This document shows positions 27,294 to 36,031 of a DNA stretch of 64,000 nucleotides, one piece after another (the stretch's first letter is position 1; each line of letters begins with the position of its first letter). The stretch is from Acidobacteriota bacterium (lineage in GTDB: Bacteria; Acidobacteriota; Terriglobia; Bryobacterales; Bryobacteraceae), in NCBI GenBank assembly GCA_023436715.1, contig JAEZIJ010000242.1:96947-160946 (forward strand), written 5' to 3'. The notes under the pieces are model-generated. The model was given only the letters and a program-made list of their open reading frames with translations, was not told the origin of the DNA and did no database searches. Both the position numbers and the translations under genes were made by a program.

Positions 27294-27872
27294 TCATCTT
27301 GCCCTTACCCACTTAGGGCTTTCTTCCTTGCGTGCTTTCGAGGTCTTTGAGTGGCCGCCGTGCAGGCGCAGCAAACTCGAGAGCAGCATGAGCCCGAAGG
27401 AGAACTTGATCCCTTCAACAACGGCATATGCGGTCCGGAAGTTCGCGTATCGGGCACGGTCGGGCGTAGCCCTGTGCGCGGGAAAGAAATCGAGGACCCG
27501 GCCGACCCGGTTCAATTCCGGCGCGATCGCGAAGTGCAGTATCACCACGGTCACCAGCATGAGCGAGCCGAGCACGATGCCAAAGCGCCGGCTGCCGCCA
27601 ACGATCAGAACAATAATCAGAGCGGCCCCGAGTCCGAGTTGCACGATTTCCCAGGTATCGAAGCACCAGCGGTTCAGTTCCGAGGAGTAGAACCGCAGAA
27701 ACGTCCGCGCCGTGGCCTGGCCGAGCGCCTCGATGCTCATTCCAGCCATTCGCGGGGGAGCCGCCAGCAGGCGGTCGACGAACTGCATGTTGTGGATGCG
27801 CACGAGGATCAGGAACGCGCCCGTGAGCAGCCAGGCTCCCAGCAGCAGCGCGGCGAGTCGGCGTATGTGCAT
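27294..27872 (-). CDS. Integral membrane protein of unknown function
   Basis: 192 residues with about four membrane helices (7-25, 75-93, 98-116 and 148-166) and a basic C-terminal tail. No recognised motif; the arrangement resembles DUF4149-type proteins but this is not certain. It lies 16 bases downstream of the DAHP synthase gene and may be co-transcribed with it. Confidence 0.6.
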   Translation of the reverse strand: MHIRRLAALLLGAWLLTGAFLILVRIHNMQFVDRLLAAPPRMAGMSIEALGQATARTFLRFYSSELNRWCFDTWEIVQLGLGAALIIVLIVGGSRRFGIVLGSLMLVTVVILHFAIAPELNRVGRVLDFFPAHRATPDRARYANFRTAYAVVEGIKFSFGLMLLSSLLRLHGGHSKTSKARKEESPKWVRAR

Positions 27873-27888
27873 GACGTAACCAGCGATT

Positions 27889-29265
27889 CTACCGCGTGCC
27901 GTTCAACCGGCTCATCTTTCGCGCGATGAAAAGCGCCGTCTCGAGCGACTGCTCATAGTTGAGCCGCGGATCGAGGTTGGACTGGTACGCTCGCTTAAGA
28001 TCGTTTTCGCACGGCCCGCCCGCCCCGCCGATGCACTCCGTGACGTTGTCCCCCGTAAGCTCGATGTGAACGCCTCCGAGGTAACCGCCGAGCCCGGCGT
28101 GAATATCGAACGCCTGTTCGAGTTCGCGCAGGATATCCGCAAAATAGCGCGTCTTGTAGCCGTCCGATGTGACCTGCGTGTTCCCATGCATCGGATCGCA
28201 GCACCACAGCACGGTTTTACCCGTGGCTCGTACCGCTTCGATCAGCGGCGGCAGGCGCCGCCCGATCGAATCCACCCCGAACCGGTGAATCAGCGTCAGC
28301 CTCCCCGGCTCATTCGCGGGATGAAGAATGTCGATCAGCCGCCGCAGCGTCTCCGGCGAGGTCGAGGTCCCGATCTTCACCGCGATCGGGTTCGAGATTC
28401 CCCGGAAGTATTCAACGTGGGCGCCGTCCGGATCGGCGGTCCGCATGCCGATCCAGGGAAAATGCGTGGAAAGGTTGTACCAGCCCTCATGCCGGGGCAC
28501 GCGCCGCGTCTGCGCCTGCTCGTACGGCAGGTGCAACCCCTCGTGACTCGTGAAGAAATCGATCCAGTGCAGTTCGCCCGGATGAACGCCGATGATGTTC
28601 TCCATGAACCGAAGCGAGTCGCCGATCGTTCGCGCCATGCGGCGGTACTCGTCCACCATGGCGGACTGCTTCACCCAATCGAGGTCCCAATAATCCAGCC
28701 GGTGCGGGTCTACAAAACCGCGAGTGACCAGCGCGCGGATAAAGTTCAACGTGAGGGCGGCGCGCTCGTACCCGCGGAGCATGAGCTGCGGGTCGGGAGT
28801 TCGGGCATCTGCGGTGAACTCCGGGCGATTGATAAGGTCGCCGCGATAGGCCGCGAGCGTCGTGCCGTTGCGGGTCTCCGTATTATCCGAGCGCGGCTTC
28901 GCGTACTGCCCGGCGAACCGTCCCACGCGAATAACGCGCTTCTGGCTCCCGTGCGTCAGCACGAGGCTCATCTGGAGCAGGATTTTCAGCTTGTTCGCGA
29001 TCGTCGCGGAATCGCACTGGCCGAAACTCTCCGCGCAGTCGCCGCCCTGAAGCAGAAACCGTTCGCCGCGCGCCGCTTCCGCCAATTGCCCCCTGAGCGC
29101 ACCGACCTCCCAGGACGTGACCAGCGGCGGGAGCTTCCTTATCTGCTCGACAACGCGCTCGACCTCCGTCTCACACGGGTATACGGGCTGCTGCGCGGCG
29201 GGTTTTGATTTCCAGGATGCGGGAAACCACTCCTCGGCGCGGGGTTGCGCCCCGGTACTGCTCAC
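27889..29265 (-). CDS. Class II 3-deoxy-7-phosphoheptulonate (DAHP) synthase
   Basis: First enzyme of the shikimate pathway: PEP plus erythrose 4-phosphate to DAHP. The 458-residue length and sequence are those of the plant/Mycobacterium AroA-II class. Features include LPPLVTSWEV, FLLQGGDCAESF (metal-binding Cys), RVGRFAGQYAKPRS, DFFTSHEGLHL, WIGMRTADPDGAHVEYFRGI, CDPMHGNT and HIELTGDNVTECIGG. It stands alone; no other aro gene is adjacent. Confidence 0.96.
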   Translation of the reverse strand: MSSTGAQPRAEEWFPASWKSKPAAQQPVYPCETEVERVVEQIRKLPPLVTSWEVGALRGQLAEAARGERFLLQGGDCAESFGQCDSATIANKLKILLQMSLVLTHGSQKRVIRVGRFAGQYAKPRSDNTETRNGTTLAAYRGDLINRPEFTADARTPDPQLMLRGYERAALTLNFIRALVTRGFVDPHRLDYWDLDWVKQSAMVDEYRRMARTIGDSLRFMENIIGVHPGELHWIDFFTSHEGLHLPYEQAQTRRVPRHEGWYNLSTHFPWIGMRTADPDGAHVEYFRGISNPIAVKIGTSTSPETLRRLIDILHPANEPGRLTLIHRFGVDSIGRRLPPLIEAVRATGKTVLWCCDPMHGNTQVTSDGYKTRYFADILRELEQAFDIHAGLGGYLGGVHIELTGDNVTECIGGAGGPCENDLKRAYQSNLDPRLNYEQSLETALFIARKMSRLNGTR

Positions 29266-29353
29266 AAATCGTTACCTCCGGCCAGAAAGCGAGTCCTGGG
29301 AATCCAAAATAGCAGAACGAAGCGGTGGGTGGGAGCGGCGAGGCCGGACCGGG

Positions 29354-29764
29354 TTAAGAGCCGGCGGCTCTCGCCCTGGCGAACATTTCGCGAACCTTGC
29401 CGACCAGTTGCCGCGGCTCGCACGGCTTGCGCAGGAACGCGCCGCGGTGAGCCATTGCGGGATGCAGGAAGTACACATCCTGGCAATCTGCCGAGACGAT
29501 CAGGAACTTCACGTGCGGCGACCGCGCGGCCAGCCGGCGGGCAAGCCGCAGGCCGTCCATGTCGGGCAGCACCAGTTCGGTAATAAGTACGTGGATTGGC
29601 CCCCCAAGCGAGTCGCTGGCGGCCAGCGCATCGACGCCGTCCTGCGCCTGGATGACGCGATAACCGTGCTGCGCCAGAGCGTTGCGCAATTTAATGCGCG
29701 TCGGCACATGTGGGTCAACTAGGAGTACTGTGCGCGCGAAGCTCGACACTTCGTGGATGCTCAT
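29354..29764 (-). CDS. Stand-alone receiver-like protein with Glu at the phosphorylation site
   Basis: 136 residues with a complete CheY-type fold pattern. The normal phosphoacceptor Asp is Glu63 (VLITELVLPDMDG), and the first acidic pair is reduced to Asp17-Pro18 (LLVDPHVPTR). The switch Ser (LIVSAD) and Lys (FLRKPCEP) are kept. It is therefore probably not a phosphate acceptor and may be locked in one state. ATG 29764 begins the conserved part; the frame upstream runs into a repeat and is discarded. Confidence 0.82.
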   Translation of the reverse strand: MSIHEVSSFARTVLLVDPHVPTRIKLRNALAQHGYRVIQAQDGVDALAASDSLGGPIHVLITELVLPDMDGLRLARRLAARSPHVKFLIVSADCQDVYFLHPAMAHRGAFLRKPCEPRQLVGKVREMFARARAAGS

Positions 29765-29839
29765 GCGGTTTCCCCAGACCGAATGTCGTGCAGGCCTTAA
29801 TTCGTAAACTAGCACCAGCAACACTGGATTGCAAGGGAG

Positions 29840-29864
29840 GTGGGACAGGCCTCCTGGCCTGTCC
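29840..29864. repeat. Dispersed GTGGGACAGG...CCTGTCC palindrome, copy 2
   Basis: ggacaggcc pairs with ggcctgtcc around cctcctgg. It is nearly identical to the copy at 7932. It lies in the gap between the ferritin-like gene end and the receiver gene start. Confidence 0.85.
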
Positions 29865-29873
29865 GGGCCGCGA

Positions 29874-30401
29874 TCAAACGGCGCCTCCGCCCCCCACGAT
29901 TCTGCCGTGGGTCTGTTTGTAAAACGATTCCCGAGCACACTCTGGCAAAGCACTCCAGACTTTCTCGGCGGTGGCGCGCTCTTCAGACTGTATGTCGCGC
30001 GCGAGCCGCTCCGTCTCGACGTCGCCGGCCGCCGCCGCGACCACCGAGAGCGCTTCGTACATCGCCACTTCGGAATTCTCCACCGAGTAGGCGATCACGA
30101 GGTTCTGCACCACTTTCTCATGCGCCTCGTGTCCGAACTCGGCTGCCGCCGGCGCCATGCCGAACAGGTGCGCCAAGAAGCTCTTCATTGTGGACGGCTT
30201 CTCGCCGAGTGCCGAGAGCCGCGCCGTCAATCGCTCGTACTGGCGCTTTGTCTCTTCGGCGTGCTGCTCGAAGAGCCGCTTGACATCCGGCTGGTCGCCG
30301 ATCTTGGCGAAGCTCCTCAGTTGGCTCTCGAAACTGCGTTCCGCCGCAATCGCGTTCTGCAGGTAGCGAATGATAACATCCCTGGACGACTCTGTTGTCA
30401 T
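29874..30401 (-). CDS. DUF892/YciF-like ferritin-fold protein
   Basis: 175 residues, almost all helix, with Glu/His pairs spaced as in ferritin-like di-iron proteins (IAAERSFE, EQHAEETKRQY, SVENSEVAMYEAL, QSEERATAEKVW). DUF892 relatives are stress-induced and of unknown chemistry. The start is fixed by GAGGAGGGG five bases or less before ATG 30401. It is divergent from the polysaccharide operon. Confidence 0.82.
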   Translation of the reverse strand: MTTESSRDVIIRYLQNAIAAERSFESQLRSFAKIGDQPDVKRLFEQHAEETKRQYERLTARLSALGEKPSTMKSFLAHLFGMAPAAAEFGHEAHEKVVQNLVIAYSVENSEVAMYEALSVVAAAAGDVETERLARDIQSEERATAEKVWSALPECARESFYKQTHGRIVGGGGAV

Positions 30402-30522
30402 TACCCCTCCTCTTCTCATTCCTGAAGCACAAGGCAGCACGCTTCCGGCCAAAACCGATGACCGCAATAGAACGCGTTCGGCGTCGTTCCAGGTAAACAT
30501 TGCACGCATCGAAGAAAAAATG

Positions 30523-30563
30523 CCGCTCGAACTGAGCGGGCTTCCGGGAGGCAAACCTCCTGG
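30523..30563. other. Two adjacent hairpins before the polysaccharide operon
   Basis: ccgctc/gagcgg (30523-30539) and ccgggagg/cctcctgg (30544-30563, one G-T pair) form consecutive stems about 20 bases before the GTG start of the flippase gene. They could affect translation initiation or be repeat remnants. No U-tract is present. Confidence 0.35.
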
Positions 30564-30583
30564 ACCCAGTAAAATGAGAAACA

Positions 30584-31861
30584 GTGAATGTCAACGCCCC
30601 ATCGGCCGCGTCCGCTACTCACGCGCGCCCTCTGTCCCTGCGCAGAAACTTCGCATGGACGATCGCGGGCAACGCGGTCTACGGCGGCAGCCAGTGGGCG
30701 ATCCTGAGCCTGATCGCAAAACTGGGCGGCGTGGAAATGCTGGGGCAGTACGCGCTCGCCGTCGCTGTCGCCATGCCGGCGGCCATGCTTTCTCACCTGA
30801 ACCTGCGCGCGGTCCTGGCAACCGACATTCAACGGCAGCATCCGTTCCACGACTACCTCGCCGTCCGCCTCGGCGCTACCACACTTTCCCTCGCCGGCAT
30901 CGCCGCCATCGCGCTCCTGTCGGGCTATACCGGGACGGTGGCCGCGGCCATCGTCGTCATAGGTTTCTCACTCGGCGCAGAGAACATCAGCGACGCCTAT
31001 TTCGGCCTCATGCAGCGCCGCGAGCGAATGGACCAGATCGCCCTTTCGATGATCGCGCGCGGCTTTGTTTCCGTGGCGGCGCTGGGTTCGGTTCTCTGGC
31101 TGACCCGCAGCCTGCTTTGGGCGGTAGTCGCGCTCGCGCTCGCGCGAATCGCGATCCTTGCTCTCTTTGACCGGCCGCGCGGCTCCGCGGGCGAGGACCT
31201 CGGCAGCACAGGCATCCGCGCACAGTGGCACATCTTTCGCACCGCGCTGCCGCTGGGCGTCTCGCTCATGCTGGTCTCGCTTACGAGCAATGTGCCGCGC
31301 TACGCCATTGAAGCCCGGTTCGGCGCGCGAGACCTGGGAGCTTTTGCGGCCGTGGCTTCCTTCATCACGGTGGGAGGAACGGTCGTGAATGCGCTCGGCC
31401 AGTCCGCCACCCCGCGGCTGGCACGGTACTTCAGCGAGCGCGATATCCGGCGCTTCCGCGGCCTCGCGCTGCTATTGCTCGCGCTCAGCGTAGCGCTTGG
31501 CCTCACCGGCGTGGCGGGAGCGGCGTTGCTCGGCAGGCTGGTCCTGAGCATCATGTACCGCCCCGAATACGCCGCGTACAACGGCTTGTTCGTGGCTGTG
31601 ATGGGCGCGGGCATCTTCAGCTACATTGGCACCACCTTGGGTTACGTTATGACGAGCGCGCGCGCCTTCGGACCTCAAATGCCGCTGCTTGCGGCCGCGG
31701 CGGCCACATCGGCGGCCGCCAGTTGGACTTTGATTCCCGCCGTCGGGCTGCAGGGCGCCGCCGCGGCCATTGCACTCGCCGCCTGCGTGCAGATCGGCGG
31801 GGCGGCTCTGATTCTGTCGCGCACCGTTGGCGATCTGAAGAGCGCGGAGGCCGCTCGTTGA
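30584..31861 (+). CDS. Polysaccharide flippase (Wzx-like, MATE/MOP superfamily)
   Basis: 425 residues with about twelve membrane helices, beginning NFAWTIAGNAVYGGSQWAILSLIAKLGG, which is typical of lipid-linked oligosaccharide flippases. Predicted to move undecaprenyl-linked repeat units to the periplasmic face. The GTG start is accepted because nothing upstream is conserved. It is first in a tight seven-gene run. The next gene begins inside its stop codon region. Confidence 0.88.
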   Translation: MNVNAPSAASATHARPLSLRRNFAWTIAGNAVYGGSQWAILSLIAKLGGVEMLGQYALAVAVAMPAAMLSHLNLRAVLATDIQRQHPFHDYLAVRLGATTLSLAGIAAIALLSGYTGTVAAAIVVIGFSLGAENISDAYFGLMQRRERMDQIALSMIARGFVSVAALGSVLWLTRSLLWAVVALALARIAILALFDRPRGSAGEDLGSTGIRAQWHIFRTALPLGVSLMLVSLTSNVPRYAIEARFGARDLGAFAAVASFITVGGTVVNALGQSATPRLARYFSERDIRRFRGLALLLLALSVALGLTGVAGAALLGRLVLSIMYRPEYAAYNGLFVAVMGAGIFSYIGTTLGYVMTSARAFGPQMPLLAAAAATSAAASWTLIPAVGLQGAAAAIALAACVQIGGAALILSRTVGDLKSAEAAR

Positions 31862-33057
31862 CCACGCGCCGGCAATTCGACCCTCTGGAGAATGCCGCCT
31901 GGCTCCTGTTGTGCCTCTTCGTTTTTTCCATCCCCTGGGAGAAGAGCGTATGGGTGCCCGGAGTCGGCACCGTCACGCGGTTCCTCGGCATGGTGGCGCT
32001 TGCGGGAGGCCTCCTCGCGGCGGTGCGGCGCAGGTGGGTACGGCCTCCGAACCTCGCGTTGGTTCTGGCCGCAATGTTTGTCCTGTGGACTGGGGCCACG
32101 TACTTCTGGAGCCTGGCGCCCGACTCGACCGCGTCACGCGGCTGGACCTTCGCTCAACTGCTCGCGATGGCGTGGCTCATGTGGGATCAGGCGCGGGTGC
32201 CGGAACGTCCGCCGCAACTCATGCAGGCTTACGTGTGCGGCGCGGTGTTGGCCTCCGTCGCCACGCTCGCACGCTATCTCGAAAACCACCAGACCTACTA
32301 CCGGCGCTATGCGGCCGCCGGCTTCGACCCGAATGACCTCGCCCTCACCGTGGCGCTGTCAATCCCCATGGCATTCTATCTCGCCCACCGCGGCCGTGGA
32401 CTGTGGCCGTGGGCGTACCGCGCCGCCGTGCTGCCCGCCATCGCAGCCATTCTCCTTGCAGCGTCCCGAACGGCGCTGGTCGCCGCCGTGCTCGCGTTCT
32501 GCTTCGTCGCTCTCACCTGGCGCGAGTCCGGCCGCGCACAGAGAATCTCGGGCGCTCTATTGCTTGCGCTGCTGCTCGCCGGCGCGGTTCGCCTTGCGCC
32601 TTCCGCTTCGCGCGAGCGGCTCGCGAGCCTTCCCGCGGAACTCACGCAGGGCACGCTGCACAACCGAACGAAAATCTGGAAGGCCGGGCTGAAGGTCTTG
32701 AAACACCACCCGGTCGTCGGCATCGGGGCCGGCGCCTATCCCGAGGCGGTGCGGCCGGCGCTCGGCAGACCCGGCCTGCCCGGCCACGAATACGTGGCGC
32801 ACAACACCTTTCTTTCGGTCGCCGTGGAGTGCGGATTGATCGGCCTCGCGTTGTTCGGCACGTTGCTCGCCATCCTGGCCGTGTTCGTGTGGGTGATGCC
32901 GTTCACTGAACGCGCGCTGTGGACGGTGATGCTCGCCGTCTGGGCCGCGGGCGTTTCAACATTGACCTGGGAACACCGCAAGCCCGGCTGGCTGATTTTT
33001 GCGCTCATCATGGCGCACTGGGCGCTCGCGTTCCGGCAGGATGAAAAACGCGCATGA
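31858..33057 (+). CDS. O-antigen polymerase/ligase family membrane protein (Wzy_C/WaaL)
   Basis: 399 residues with ten or more membrane helices and one large periplasmic loop. Family hallmarks near the C-terminus are IGIGAGAYPEAVRP and HEYVAHNTFLSVAVECGLIGLALF. It either polymerises repeat units or ligates glycan to an acceptor. TTG 31858 (TTGA overlap with the upstream stop) gives the only start that avoids a long overlap; the frame itself is open from 31723. Confidence 0.87.
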   Translation: MTTRRQFDPLENAAWLLLCLFVFSIPWEKSVWVPGVGTVTRFLGMVALAGGLLAAVRRRWVRPPNLALVLAAMFVLWTGATYFWSLAPDSTASRGWTFAQLLAMAWLMWDQARVPERPPQLMQAYVCGAVLASVATLARYLENHQTYYRRYAAAGFDPNDLALTVALSIPMAFYLAHRGRGLWPWAYRAAVLPAIAAILLAASRTALVAAVLAFCFVALTWRESGRAQRISGALLLALLLAGAVRLAPSASRERLASLPAELTQGTLHNRTKIWKAGLKVLKHHPVVGIGAGAYPEAVRPALGRPGLPGHEYVAHNTFLSVAVECGLIGLALFGTLLAILAVFVWVMPFTERALWTVMLAVWAAGVSTLTWEHRKPGWLIFALIMAHWALAFRQDEKRA

Positions 33058-34160
33058 GGATCCGGGTGCTCGAAGTCATCCCGACGCTCAAGCGCGCCGG
33101 AGCGGAAAACATGGTCGCAACGCTCGCTCGCCTGCTCGATCGCGACCGCTTTGAAACCGAGATAGTCTCGCTCTACGACGCCTTCGCGAGCGGGCTCGAG
33201 CCGGCCCTCGACCAGGCCGGCATTCGCGTGCGGCACCTCGGGAAACGGACCGGGTTCGATCCGCGCATGTATCCGCGCCTCTCCGAAGTTCGGGATGAGT
33301 TCAGGCCGCATCTCGTACACACGCACTCTTACGTGCTCCGCTACACGCTGCCTGTCTTTGCCCGGCGCGGCATCGCGATGGTTCACACCGTCCATAACCT
33401 CGCGGAAAAGGAAGCGGACTGGCTCGGCAGGGTGATCCACCGCTACGCATTCAGGCACGGCGTCACCCCGGTTGCGATTGCAGGCGAGGTGGCGCGCTCC
33501 GTCCGCGCGGTCTATGGCATCGAGCCCGAAACGATCGCGAACGGCATTGACACGAAAGCTTTCGAGCGGCCCGAGGCGCGCGCGCGGTGGCGTGAGTCGA
33601 ACGGCTTTTCTCCAGACGACGTGCTGATCGTCTCGGCCGCGCGCCTGGAGCCGCAGAAGAATCCGCTGGCGTTGATCGAGGCGTTCGCAACTGTCACCTC
33701 CGCCGAACCGAACTGCCGCTTGCTGATGGCCGGGGCCGGAACGCTGCTCGACGCCGCGCGCGAGCGCTCCGCGCAACTCGGGATCGAGGGCTCAGTCCAT
33801 TTCCTCGGCGTGCGCGAGGACATGCCCGAGCTTCTCAACGCTTGCGATGTCTTCGCGCTCGCCTCCGACTGGGAAGGCCATCCTCTCTCGATCATGGAAG
33901 CGATGGCCGCGGGCCTGCCGGTAGTCGCGACGGCGGTGGGCGGGGTGCCAGAGATAGTCGCCAACGGCATTACCGGCCTGCTCGTCTCACCCGGCGACGT
34001 TGCCGCCCTTGCCGAAGCCCTGCTGTGGCTTGTGCGGAATCCCGAGCGGCGCGCCGGAATGGGAGCGACTGCGCGGGCGGAGTCCGCGCGTTTCGATTCC
34101 TCCGTCATGGCGGCGGCCTACGCATCCCTGTTCGAGCGCGTATGGAAGGGAGCGCAATGA
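33054..34160 (+). CDS. Family 4 glycosyltransferase 1
   Basis: A retaining GT-B enzyme of 368 residues. The N-terminal domain opens with VLEVIPTLKRAGAENMVATLARLL and VHTHSYVLRY. The donor-site half has VSAARLEPQKNPLALIEAF, the ALASDWEGHPLSIMEAMAAGLPVVATAVGGVPEIV acidic (E-x7-E) region and GLLVSPGDVAALAEAL. Adds a sugar to the lipid-linked intermediate on the cytoplasmic side. ATGA overlaps exist at both ends. Confidence 0.92.
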   Translation: MRIRVLEVIPTLKRAGAENMVATLARLLDRDRFETEIVSLYDAFASGLEPALDQAGIRVRHLGKRTGFDPRMYPRLSEVRDEFRPHLVHTHSYVLRYTLPVFARRGIAMVHTVHNLAEKEADWLGRVIHRYAFRHGVTPVAIAGEVARSVRAVYGIEPETIANGIDTKAFERPEARARWRESNGFSPDDVLIVSAARLEPQKNPLALIEAFATVTSAEPNCRLLMAGAGTLLDAARERSAQLGIEGSVHFLGVREDMPELLNACDVFALASDWEGHPLSIMEAMAAGLPVVATAVGGVPEIVANGITGLLVSPGDVAALAEALLWLVRNPERRAGMGATARAESARFDSSVMAAAYASLFERVWKGAQ

Positions 34161-35245
34161 ACGGCCCCATCGTGATGCTCTCCACGAACCTGGCCCGCGG
34201 CGGTGCGGAGACGCAGGTGGTCCAACTCGCGCGCGGTCTGCGCCGCCGCGGTTGGGACGTCAGCGTGGTATCGATGCTGCCGCCTTCCGCCTTCGAAGAG
34301 GACCTGGCCGCCTCCCGCGTTCCCGTCTACTCGCTGGACATGCGGCCCGGCGTGCCCAGTCCGTTGGGGTTCGCGCGCCTGGCCGCGCTACTACGAAGGA
34401 TCAGGCCGCAGGTGCTGCACTGCCACATGTTTCACGCCAACCTGCTGGGGCGGGCAGCGCGCCTCGTCTGCCCTGTACCGGTGGTGATTTCAACCGTTCA
34501 CAGCGCCGTCGAGAGCAGCCGGACCAGCGGCAGCACGCGCCTCCGCGACATCCTCTACCGCATCACAGACCCGCTCGCCGATTCCACCGTCTGCGTCTGC
34601 CGCACCCCGTCACCAAAGAAGGGAGCGGTGATTCCGAACGGTGTCGACACAACGCGCTTCCGCCCGGATCCTGCGCAGCGCGAAGCGATCCGCCGCACGT
34701 TCGCGACCGGCGATGAGTTCGTGTGGTTGGCCGTTGGCCGCCTGATGTGGAAGAAGGACTACCCGACCATGCTGCGCGCGTTTGCCGCTCAGCGCGGCGG
34801 CCTGCTGCTGATCGCCGGCGAAGGGCCGCTGGAAGAGCGGCTCATGGCGCTCACGGCGGAACTCGGCGTAAACGTGCGGTTCCTTGGCCTGCGCGGCGAC
34901 GTCGCAAAACTGATGTGCGCCTGCGACGGCTATCTGCTGTCCTCGATCATCGAAGGCTTGCCGGTCACCCTCCTCGAAGCGGCCGCGAGCGGCGTCCCCA
35001 TGATTGCCACGGCTGCCGGCGGGGTCGGGGATATCGTGCTCGACGGCCAAACGGGATTCCTCGTCCCTCCGGGCGACGAAGCGGCATTCGCCGGAGCCAT
35101 GTCTCGCCTGACAAGCATGTCCCCCCGCGAGCGCGGCAGGATGGGCCAGGCCGCCCGCGAACACGCCGTAGCCAATTTCGATATCGACGCCGTCGTACTG
35201 CGCTGGGAGCGCCTTTACGCGCAATTGCTCCACCTGCTCGATTAG
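34157..35245 (+). CDS. Family 4 glycosyltransferase 2
   Basis: 362 residues, GT-B fold. The N-terminus MLSTNLARGGAETQVVQLARGLRRRGW is a typical acceptor-side start. The C-terminal half has VGRLMWKKDYPTMLRAF, GEGPLEERL, and SSIIEGLPVTLLEAAASGVPMIATAAGGVGDIV with FLVPPGDEAAFA. ATG 34157 overlaps the previous stop. The frame is open much farther upstream but antiparallel family matches begin here. Confidence 0.92.
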   Translation: MNGPIVMLSTNLARGGAETQVVQLARGLRRRGWDVSVVSMLPPSAFEEDLAASRVPVYSLDMRPGVPSPLGFARLAALLRRIRPQVLHCHMFHANLLGRAARLVCPVPVVISTVHSAVESSRTSGSTRLRDILYRITDPLADSTVCVCRTPSPKKGAVIPNGVDTTRFRPDPAQREAIRRTFATGDEFVWLAVGRLMWKKDYPTMLRAFAAQRGGLLLIAGEGPLEERLMALTAELGVNVRFLGLRGDVAKLMCACDGYLLSSIIEGLPVTLLEAAASGVPMIATAAGGVGDIVLDGQTGFLVPPGDEAAFAGAMSRLTSMSPRERGRMGQAAREHAVANFDIDAVVLRWERLYAQLLHLLD

Positions 35246-35260
35246 GAGGGAAAACAACCC

Positions 35261-36031
35261 ATGGACGTCACGAACCGTTTCGTGCTCGATTTCGCGAAAC
35301 GCTTCGCGCATTCCCGGCCCGGATCGAAAATTCTCGAGTTCGGATGCGGCGCCGGAGCCGTTGTGGCCGCGGGCCGCGGGGCCGGTCTGGACATCTTCGG
35401 CGCGGATGTTTTCTACTCCGGGTCGAAAGCCCGCGCGGAGGCGGAGGCATCCGGCCTGCTCGGCTCCATCATTCGCGAAATTCGCGGTGGACGCCTGCCT
35501 TTCCCCGATTCGCATTTCGACCTCATCACAAATAACCAAGTGATGGAGCACGTCGAAGACCTCGATGCCGTTCTCGCCGAGTTGCGCCGCGTCCTGAAGC
35601 CGGGCGGCACGGTGCTCAGCATTTTCCCTTCGCGCGACGTGTTTCGTGAGGGGCACATCGGCATTCCGTTCGCCCACTGGTTCAGAAAAGATTCGCGCGC
35701 GCGCTTCCTCTACACCTGGGCGCTGCGGTCCCTCGGCGCGGGCACATGGAAGGAACAGGCGCCCACGCGCCGCGAGTGGGCCATCGACAAGCTGAAGTGG
35801 ATCGACACGTACACGCACTACCGCACCCGCAAAGAAATCTTTGCAGCTTTCGACGGCTACTTCCGGACCGAACTCGGCGAGCCGGATTACATACGCTACC
35901 GTCTGCGCGATAGCCGCTCGCTCGCACCGTTTGCCATGCTGCTCGATCTGCCCGCTGCGCCCGCTCTCGCCTCGGCGCTTTTTCGCAAGCTCGCGTTCAT
36001 GGTGATGGTGTCCAGAAAGGAAGCGTCGTGA
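35261..36031 (+). CDS. SAM-dependent methyltransferase
   Basis: A class I methyltransferase of 256 residues. Motif I is ILEFGCGAGAVVA, motif II region IFGADVF, motif IV FDLITNNQVMEHVEDL, and motif V/VI LRRVLKPGGTVLSIFP. Given its place among glycosyltransferases it probably methylates the glycan or a nucleotide sugar. A clear ttaggaggg ribosome site precedes ATG 35261. Confidence 0.9.
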   Translation: MDVTNRFVLDFAKRFAHSRPGSKILEFGCGAGAVVAAGRGAGLDIFGADVFYSGSKARAEAEASGLLGSIIREIRGGRLPFPDSHFDLITNNQVMEHVEDLDAVLAELRRVLKPGGTVLSIFPSRDVFREGHIGIPFAHWFRKDSRARFLYTWALRSLGAGTWKEQAPTRREWAIDKLKWIDTYTHYRTRKEIFAAFDGYFRTELGEPDYIRYRLRDSRSLAPFAMLLDLPAAPALASALFRKLAFMVMVSRKEAS

